DNA of 64,000 nt, from NCBI GenBank assembly GCA_964472505.1, contig CAYYQW010000012.1, forward strand, positions 1 to 64,000, written 5' to 3'. This document shows positions 1-6,900 of the stretch, piece by piece. Under the pieces are notes generated by a model, which ran no database searches, was not told the origin of the DNA, and saw only the letters and a list, made by a program, of their open reading frames with translations. Position 1 is the first letter of the stretch. The number at the start of each line of letters is the position of its first letter. The stretch is from JAYEIA01 sp964472505 (GTDB lineage: Bacteria > Bacteroidota > Bacteroidia > Bacteroidales > JAADGE01). A program made the position numbers and the translations under genes.

Positions 1-411
1 TAGCTTCATTACAGTTTGCAAACTGCAACTTTGGCAAAGTTTAACGAACCATTGGCAATATAACAAAATTTTTACTAATTGATAAAAAATAATCGAGCTT
101 TAGATATGCAATTTAGACGTTTTTAGAGACTTATTCAGTATCAAATGTCAGGTATATTAAGTGATAGCCATTTCAGCAATCGAAATCGCACTTAGTTTTG
201 ACACACAGGCTTCGACTACATCGACTATGCTCAGCAACCAAAGTTCAGGCTACGGAGATGCTTGGAAGATGACCTGCCAAAAGCCGTTGCTAATGCTTGA
301 ATGTAAGAGAAATCCTATCAATCATAGATCGGACAAATAAGCGGCAAATTGGTTGAATCGTGATTTTCTTTATTAAGAGATTACTTGATTAAGGAGTAAG
401 CATGATAAATA
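1..411. other. Intergenic stretch without recognisable gene
   Basis: All frames are broken by stops and I see no RNA gene. Positions about 208-237 carry a decayed relative of the GGCTTCGAC...GCTCAGC hairpin arm that is intact in the two 168-base elements at 1444-1611 and 23778-23945, so this is probably old repeat debris downstream of the toxin gene. A short palindrome AGTTTGCAAACT lies at about 13-24. Nothing else can be supported. Confidence 0.5.
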
Positions 412-663
412 TTAATAATGATAACGGCAAGAAATAATAATTAAATTTTGCTTTTCAAATTTATATACAAATCTATGCTTCATGTCAATTCTTCTTGACC
501 AAAAGCCTGATAATTCATGTTTTAACGCTTCGGGTTTTCCGGTACCTTCATAAGGTGTTCGAAGGCACTCTTTTAAGAGCGTATTGATTTTTTTTAATTT
601 CGTTTTATCTGTTTGCTGCCAAAACAAATAATCTTCCCACGCAGTTTCTGTAAAAACTATCAT
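412..663 (-). CDS. yoeB: YoeB-type toxin (mRNA endonuclease, RelE/ParE fold)
   Basis: An 83-residue toxin that, in its characterised family, cuts mRNA at the ribosomal A site when its antitoxin is degraded. Similarity to E. coli YoeB runs end to end: a WxDYLFWQxTDK N-terminus, the LSGFWSRRI segment and the terminal RYHY. The residues equivalent to the E. coli catalytic set are present (Glu45, Arg64, His82, terminal Tyr83), so the toxin looks intact. Its ATG overlaps the antitoxin stop by four bases (660-663, ATGA), which implies translational coupling and antitoxin-first expression. Family identification rests on direct resemblance and is firm; activity is inferred. Confidence 0.93.
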   Translation of the reverse strand: MIVFTETAWEDYLFWQQTDKTKLKKINTLLKECLRTPYEGTGKPEALKHELSGFWSRRIDMKHRFVYKFEKQNLIIISCRYHY

Positions 664-890
664 ATTTCAAGCTCTTCCATTGTTTTTTTTATGGTACGAT
701 TATTTTCTAATTCAATCAATGATTTTTGAATTGCTTTATTATTTTCAACAGAAGTTAATAAATATTCCGTTTCGTCTTGAATCTCAACAATTTTCAATTC
801 TATATAAGAATTATTGCTGAATAAACTTTTTATTTTTGATATAAACTCTTCAGTTAAGGAATCGGGGGTAATTTTAAAAGTAGCTTCCAT
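660..890 (-). CDS. Antitoxin of the YoeB pair
   Basis: A 76-residue acidic protein immediately upstream of yoeB. It does not resemble the classical YefM/Phd antitoxin throughout. The N-terminus (MEATFKITPDSLTEEFISKI) is typical of a small antitoxin family often seen in Bacteroidota, and the C-terminal third (ENNRTIKKTMEELEI) is a charged helix of the sort that wraps a RelE-fold toxin. Function is inferred mainly from position: first gene of a two-gene operon with a four-base overlap. It would neutralise YoeB and probably repress its own promoter at 907-914. Confidence 0.8.
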   Translation of the reverse strand: MEATFKITPDSLTEEFISKIKSLFSNNSYIELKIVEIQDETEYLLTSVENNKAIQKSLIELENNRTIKKTMEELEI

Positions 891-906
891 ATCGTTTTGT
901 TTTTGG

Positions 907-914
907 CAAATTTA
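907..914 (-). promoter_or_regulatory. -7 box of the toxin-antitoxin operon
   Basis: On the minus strand TAAATTTG matches the Bacteroidota -7 consensus TAnnTTTG, about 16 bases upstream of the antitoxin ATG. No clear TTTG is seen at -33, so the assignment rests on one box and its position. Confidence 0.4.
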
Positions 915-1027
915 CGAATACTTTCGTTAAAGAACATATTATTTATTACGATTTTTCTAAAAGTTTCGTTCACGGATTTTCATTAAAAATTTTCGAAATT
1001 CTTTATTTGTAACTATTCAGTATGTTT

Positions 1028-1187
1028 AGGAACGGTTATGAAATAAGATATAATAGTTGGCGTAGCTATTTTGTTCTTTAACAACTTGAAAAATTTGCGA
1101 ATAGCATAGCTATTTAAGAACTTTTTCAAGGAAGTTAAAGGGCAAAAGAACAAGCAAACCGTTATAGGTTATTTCATATCCGTTCCT
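1028..1187. repeat. 160-bp palindromic element (MITE-like long hairpin)
   Basis: The outer 19 bases, AGGAACGGTTATGAAATAA at 1028-1046, reappear inverted at 1169-1187 with one mismatch. The interior continues as a nested imperfect inverted repeat (CTTTAAC..CTTGAAAAA at about 1077-1093 against its complement at about 1122-1140), so nearly the whole segment could fold as a single long hairpin. It encodes nothing. Size, terminal inverted repeats and absence of a transposase fit a MITE or a REP-derived palindromic unit. No second copy was found in this window. Confidence 0.6.
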
Positions 1188-1387
1188 TAATTCCAATCCG
1201 GGGAAGGGTCAGGCGTGAGTTTAGTTTCCGCTCAACTTCCAAGCCGGCTCAAAAACACTTTTTCATATGTTCCGAAAAATTGGAATAATTAAACTGATTA
1301 GTTACAGAATTTTCAACAATAAACGTTCTGCAATCGGAATCGCAATCGGTTTTGTTGCGCCGGCTTCGACAGACACATCAAAAAAAA

Positions 1388-1418
1388 GCCGAGAACAAAA
1401 TTTCGTTCTCGGCTTTTT
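1388..1418. terminator. Strong bidirectional intrinsic terminator-like hairpin
   Basis: GCCGAGAAC (1388-1396) and GTTCTCGGC (1405-1413) form a perfect nine-base-pair stem with an eight-base loop, flanked by a run of seven A before and five T after. It works in either direction. No credible gene lies close enough upstream on the + strand; on the minus strand it lies about 200 bases past the YceI stop, so it may be the real end of that transcript. Confidence 0.6.
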
Positions 1419-1443
1419 CAGTGTTTTACTCCAATTTATTTTT

Positions 1444-1611
1444 ATGATTATCCGCATGTCCCCCTGTTCACATTTTAAGCGACTGATTATTAGATTGTTC
1501 CGCAATCTTAGTTATCAACGGCTTCGACAGGCTCAGCCTCCGAAAATACAGTAGGAGACTGAGCTTGTCGAAGTCGGTGTTTATAATCTTGGGAAACATG
1601 CGGATAATCAT
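1444..1611 (+). repeat. 168-bp nested palindromic element, copy 1
   Basis: The ends are perfect 16-base inverted repeats: ATGATTATCCGCATGT at 1444-1459 and its complement at 1596-1611. The middle holds a strong hairpin made of the arms GGCTTCGACAGGCTCAGCC and GACTGAGCTTGTCGAAGTC around a short loop. The right end stops two bases from the YceI stop codon. A homologous element of the same length, in opposite orientation, lies at 23778-23945. MITE- or REP-like mobility is inferred from terminal repeats, equal length and dispersed copies; no transposase is present here. Confidence 0.75.
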
Positions 1612-1612
1612 T

Positions 1613-2200
1613 TTATTTTTCTTTGGCATAAATTTTAACTCCAAGGCTAAACTCATCATAAATCGCTTTGTCTCCCAGATTGTCGAAGAATTTTCCGGAA
1701 TTGTACTTAATGTCATATTTCGTACGATCCACCGTAATTTTGGAATAGAAAATTTGTCCGTCTTCGGATTTTTCGCGAATGGCGCTGAATTCTATCGGAT
1801 TTGTAATGCCCTTTATCGTCAGATTTCCTTTTACTTTGGCATATCCGGTAGCAAAAGAACCGCTCTCGGTAATTTCAAGTTTTGCCTCTTTGTGTTTTTC
1901 AACTCCAAAAAAATCGTCGGATTTTAAATGATTCTCTAAATTCTCTTTAGATTTTCCGCTCAAATCGCTTACTTCAATAGTCGGCATATCAATTACAAAA
2001 ACGCCTTTGGTAATTTTGGCATCTCTAAGTTCCAATTCTCCGGACTTTAATTGAATAAAACCTTCATGCTCGCCGGTAATTTTTTCGGCATGCCATTTCA
2101 ATGCTGATTTATCTTTATCAATACTGAATTCCTGAGCTGATAAAGTCATTGAAAAACTCAGAAAGAATATAATCGAAAGAATGTTAATGGTCTGTTTCAT
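1613..2200 (-). CDS. YceI-family periplasmic lipid-binding-like protein
   Basis: A 195-residue protein with a cleavable signal peptide (hydrophobic residues about 5-21, ending SAQ) followed by a YceI domain through to the C-terminus: DKDKSALKWHAEK, the GxFxxFxGxI-type strand, KVKGNLTIKGITNPIEF and the FSLGVKIYA end. YceI proteins are lipocalin-like barrels that bind isoprenoid or other amphipathic ligands in the periplasm. Many of them have no defined physiological role, and none can be assigned here. It stands alone, with a TAnnTTTG box upstream and a palindromic element directly after its stop. Confidence 0.9.
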   Translation of the reverse strand: MKQTINILSIIFFLSFSMTLSAQEFSIDKDKSALKWHAEKITGEHEGFIQLKSGELELRDAKITKGVFVIDMPTIEVSDLSGKSKENLENHLKSDDFFGVEKHKEAKLEITESGSFATGYAKVKGNLTIKGITNPIEFSAIREKSEDGQIFYSKITVDRTKYDIKYNSGKFFDNLGDKAIYDEFSLGVKIYAKEK

Positions 2201-2230
2201 AGTTATATTTATTTAATATGTTATACAGCA

Positions 2231-2238
2231 CAAAATTA
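2231..2238 (-). promoter_or_regulatory. -7 box of the YceI gene
   Basis: On the minus strand TAATTTTG matches TAnnTTTG, 30 bases before the ATG. The -33 element is weak or absent. Confidence 0.4.
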
Positions 2239-2432
2239 ACATAATTTTTAAATACAGGATGAATATATCTGTTATTTTTTGTTAATTTTTTATTTTTTAA
2301 ACTTGGAATAATTTCATCTTTAGGGATAATTGTTCAATTTTGCCCAAAATACCATTCCCGGCCTCTTATACAAATTGCAGCTTTTTTAAAAGCCGGAACA
2401 GAGAAGAGTTGTTTTAGATTTAATCGTTTATT

Positions 2433-3836
2433 ATGCTTTTCAAAAGACATCTGCGAGGATTCTGGATAAATGTGCGTTTGGCTATATCCGGAAATGAGCA
2501 GGATTTTACTGCCGGAAACATTGGACGAGCCGTATTTCTGCTGTCGGTACCCATGATTTTGGAAATGATGATGGAATCCGTTTTTGCGGTAGCCGATATT
2601 TTCTTTGTTTCCAAATTGGGAGCAGAAGCGGTTTCGGTTGTAGGAATTACCGAATCATTAATGACGATTGTTTATGCACTCGGCGTGGGTTTTAGTGTAG
2701 GGACTTCGGCTCTGGTGTCTCGAAGAATCGGCGAAAAAAATAAAGAAGCCGGTGCGGTAGTTGCCGTTCAATCCGTAATTTTGGCTACAGCCGTCTCACT
2801 GATTATTTCCTTAGTCGGTCTGCTGTATTCCACCGAGCTCTTAATACTCATGGGAGCTTCGGATGAAGCCATAGAAATGGGTGCATCTTATACCCGCATT
2901 ATGCTGGTTTCCAATGCAACCATCATACTGCTTTTTGTAATAAATGCCGTTTTTCGGAGTGCGGGCGATGCAGCTGTTTCCATGCGGGTACTTTGGCTTG
3001 CCAACGGAATAAATATTGTATTGGATCCTATTCTTATTTTCGGCTGGGGATTTTTCCCGGCCATGGGCGTGGAAGGAGCTGCCATAGCCACACTCATAGG
3101 CCGCGGATTGGCTGTTTTATATCAAATATACTTATTGCTTAAAGGCACCAATCGTATTATAATTGAGAAAAGACATCTGAAATTTGAAACTAAAATCATA
3201 AAGAAAATTATCCGAATATCATCGGGCGGCATTGCACAAAATTTAATATCCACCTCAAGTTGGATATTCCTTATCAGTATCATTGCAAGTTTCGGCAGTG
3301 CTGCCGTAGCCGGTTATACCATTGCCATACGCATACTTTTGTTTTCGGTTTTGCCTTCGTGGGGCATGAGTAATGCAGCAGCAACTTTAACAGGGCAAAA
3401 TCTGGGAGCCGGCAAAGTTCACCGCGCTGTACGGTCGGTACAAATTACCGCGCTTGTAAATATGATTTTTCTGAGCTTAGTCTCAATCGTTTTGATTAGT
3501 TTTTCCGAAGCTTTCATCCGATTTTTTATCAGCGACCCGGAGGTTATCAAAAAGGGCTCGGCAGGTTTATATTATATCAGTTTTTCACTCTTTGCTTATT
3601 CAATTGGAATGGTGATGATGCAAGCCTTCAACGGTGCCGGAAAAACCCAAATCCCTACCCTTTTGAACTTTATATGTTTCTGGTTGCTCGAAATCCCTCT
3701 GGCCTATTACCTGGCTCACGTGGCCGGCTATAATGAGAAAGGGGTTTACCTCTCGATTATTGCCGGCGACCTGCTGCTTACAGTTTTGGCTCTGATACTG
3801 TTCAAGCGCGGCAAATGGAAAACGGCTCAAGTTTAA
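2433..3836 (+). CDS. MATE-family multidrug/toxin efflux transporter
   Basis: A 467-residue inner-membrane protein with about twelve hydrophobic segments. Two homologous halves each open with a MATE-type signature: LSVPMILEMMMESVFAVADI with the following FFVSKLGAEAVSVVG in the first half, and the GIAQNLISTSSW...GYTIAIR region in the second. The family exports cationic drugs or metabolites using Na+ or H+ gradients; the substrate cannot be predicted. The N-terminal 30 residues, with the short EQDFTAGNIGRAVF lead, are usual for Bacteroidota members, which supports the ATG used. It is a single-gene unit ended by a strong terminator. Confidence 0.92.
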   Translation: MLFKRHLRGFWINVRLAISGNEQDFTAGNIGRAVFLLSVPMILEMMMESVFAVADIFFVSKLGAEAVSVVGITESLMTIVYALGVGFSVGTSALVSRRIGEKNKEAGAVVAVQSVILATAVSLIISLVGLLYSTELLILMGASDEAIEMGASYTRIMLVSNATIILLFVINAVFRSAGDAAVSMRVLWLANGINIVLDPILIFGWGFFPAMGVEGAAIATLIGRGLAVLYQIYLLLKGTNRIIIEKRHLKFETKIIKKIIRISSGGIAQNLISTSSWIFLISIIASFGSAAVAGYTIAIRILLFSVLPSWGMSNAAATLTGQNLGAGKVHRAVRSVQITALVNMIFLSLVSIVLISFSEAFIRFFISDPEVIKKGSAGLYYISFSLFAYSIGMVMMQAFNGAGKTQIPTLLNFICFWLLEIPLAYYLAHVAGYNEKGVYLSIIAGDLLLTVLALILFKRGKWKTAQV

Positions 3837-3870
3837 AAAAAGCCGGCTGAATTTAATCAGCCGGCTTTTG
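3834..3870. terminator. Bidirectional terminator between the MATE and macroglobulin genes
   Basis: AGCCGGCTGA (3841-3850) and TCAGCCGGCT (3857-3866) form a ten-base-pair stem, with A-tract before and T-tract after. It begins at the MATE stop codon and can serve the convergent macroglobulin gene. A second small hairpin (GACCGCT at 3885-3891, AGCGGTC at 3895-3901) lies between it and the macroglobulin stop. Confidence 0.8.
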
Positions 3871-3927
3871 GTTAATATCAGTCAGACCGCTCAAAGCGGT
3901 CAGACCAATATTAAAACTATTCTCACT

Positions 3928-6900
3928 CTACAATTGCACAACCTTAACAAACTTTCCGCCTTTGCTTGCACTGATGGTATGGTCGTACATGGCTTCGCAA
4001 TGAGCCGGCGGCAACCAAAATTCTCCGGCATAACTTGCATTAAGCAGCACTCGGAAGGTTTTTGACTTTCCTTTCGATAAATCAAAATAAGTAAATACTC
4101 GGTCGTCGCGTATATCTCGGTATTTGGAATCACCGGATTCACCCGAGCTGCTGTATTCGTATAAGCGTGTATTGATTATTTCCCAACCGGAAGGGAATAT
4201 TTGACTTAAAGCCATTTCCTTATAATCTCCGCGACTGCCGGGGTTATTAATCGTAACTTTGGCTACAAAATCCGTTCCCTGCTGTATATTATCCGGTATG
4301 ATTGGGGTTCCGTCCGGCAATTCATAAATTACCGTCATGCCCAAATCGTTCGTTGTATTAACTGTGCTGCCTATATCGGGTTTTCCTTCCAAAATAAGGC
4401 TTGCATAAAGAACGCCGCCGCTCTTATTTTGGAACTTAAATGTATTATTCTTCAGTTCGGCAATCAGAAGCGCTTCGCGTACAATGGGATTGCTACTGCT
4501 AACCGTTTTGCTTTTGCCGTTGAGCGTATAGCTAAACTCCATTTTTTCGGATTTCACATATTCATCAATATAGCCGGAAACAGCAATCAGCGCATAAGCC
4601 GTAGTTTGTGTACTGAAGTAGCTGTCGGACGAGAGGCTTTTGGCTATGGACTGAAGCAGCCTGAATGCTTTTTCTTTTTCGCCCGTTAGTGTAAGCGTTT
4701 CCAATATCATGGCTTCATCACGCAAATCCGACCCATAGGTGTAATACAATTCTCTGTATGAAGAAACTTGCAACGGTAAATTTTCGGTGAGCTGTAAAGC
4801 TGTTCGTCGTTTGCCTGCTATATGATAAGCAGCTGCCAAGCGCCATTTGGCGGCAGTTGACAGGTCTTTGGAATTCAAACGATTCATGGCGCTTCTTTCG
4901 GCTTGACCGGCCAATGCCAATGTATATAAACGATAAGCCTGCATCAGCTGAGAAGAAGGTCCGTTATCAGTCCAGTTGCGTGCTTCTTCTTTTTGAAATT
5001 CGCGCCAACGCTTCATCATATTCGGACTGACCGGATAACCGGCTTTCTCGGCTTCAACCAAAAAGTGCCCGGCATAATTCGTTCCCCAAAGCGAAGCATC
5101 TCGGCTTCCCTGCCAGTAGGCAAAACCTCCGTTGGGTAATTGAAACTTATTAAAATTCTTAATGGTTTCCTTAATGTTATTTTCCGTTTCGGTCTTTTGC
5201 TTTTCAGTAAGTTCCGTTACTTTACTTAAATACAGCTGCGGAAAAGCTGCCGAAGTGGTTTGTTCGATGCAGCCGTGCGGATAACGAATTAAATAATTCA
5301 AACGGGCTTCCAAATTTACCGAAGGAATGGATGAAACCTCCAATAAAGCGGAATTCGTACCTTCTATTCCGACAAGGTCAAAGTTTTTATCCCAAGACCT
5401 ATTCTTTTCGGTTAAATTACTGTGAGTTACGGAAACTACCGGATTGGGATTTTCAACATCCAACTCTATAATTTCCGAGGATTTTTCATTGCCGGAAACG
5501 GCCGTTATTTCAACTTTGGTAACACCCACCTGCGAAAGTACCTCTAAATCAAAATCTATGGTTTTATCGCCGGGGCTGTCAAAAGTGACTTTTTTGGTAC
5601 TCTCTCCCAAGACCTTAATATAGCTGTCGGTTTTTACGCTTACATCTGCTGATTTAATATGGTCTTTCATGGCAAACAGTGTAACGGGCAGCTTAATTTT
5701 TTCTTTGGGACGAAGTACGCGCGGCAGAGTAGAAACCAACATAAGCGGTTTTATAACCGGTGTGGTTTTTTCGGCCGAGCCGTATGCTTTGTCTTTGTGG
5801 CCGGCTATTACCATTGTGCGCACGGCACCAATGTATTTTGGAATTTTCACATAATGTGTTTTCTTGCCTCCCCTAATGGTGAAAGGACCCAAAAAAGTTA
5901 CTACCGGCTTAAAGCGTTTGGCTTTTTCTTTTTGGTCTCTGTCCACATCCATATCACCGCCTATGGTCAATAAGCGTTCGGCTTTTCCTTTTTGTGCGCC
6001 GATTACCAAGTTAAACAAATCCCAACTTTTCACACCTATGGCTTCTTTGGCAAAAAACTCATCCGCCGGATTTGGGGTTTTAAAATTAGTAAGCCCTAAC
6101 AAACCTTCATCAACAACGGCCAAAGTGTAAGTCATGGCTTTATTGTCTTTTTCGGAAACATCAATACGTACGGTTTGTTCCGAGCGCAATTCATCCGGCA
6201 TGTCAATCTGCGGATTTAGAATGGTATTTTCATCTTCCACGGCCAAAGGCATTACACCATACATTCTGAGCGGTAAATCATTGGCTGTTTGCAGATGTTC
6301 CTGCAAAAGCGTGATATGTATGTATGCGTTGGGGTGCATTTCCTCGGTTACATCAAAAACAAAGTCGGTAGTACCCTTTTTGGTTTTGGTCCAGAAAGTT
6401 TCAATTACTTTTGTACCGTTTTCAATACTTACCAGAGCATTGCCTTTGGCCCCCGAAGGAAAGCTTACTTTGGCACGGTCGCCGACTTTATATTTTTCTT
6501 TATCGGTACTAAAAACCAGCATGGATGCACCTTCTTTATGCTCATCACCGCTGCTTCGGTAAGGCCAGTCAAAATAGAGCGTTTGTCCGGTACTGTGTCC
6601 GGATTCAAGGTCTTTGGCCCAAACCAGATAGCGTCCCCATTCATTATCGCCTGTAGTTATGTGCCAGGAAACTTTTCCGTCCACGGCGTTAACGGTTTCT
6701 TTTTTCAATAGTTTGGCTGAGTTTTTAAAACTGTATGAACTGATTTGGTTTTGTGAAGCATTCCACCACCAACGCCAACTTAATTTATAGAAATACAACT
6801 CAACTTTACGGTTGTTTTTTAGCTGTTTTCCTTCCGCATCTACAATCGCAAAATCGCATTTCACAGCTTTCCCGCTGTCGTAATAATATTTACTTTTCGG

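Noticed and set aside
1267..1554. A 95-codon + strand open frame
   Set aside because: It passes through the terminator at 1388-1418 and the left half of the 168-bp element, and the translation resembles nothing.
6134..6711. Overlapping + strand open frames of about 140 codons inside the macroglobulin gene
   Set aside because: The macroglobulin frame is continuous over 1838 codons with family motifs, and these frames have none.
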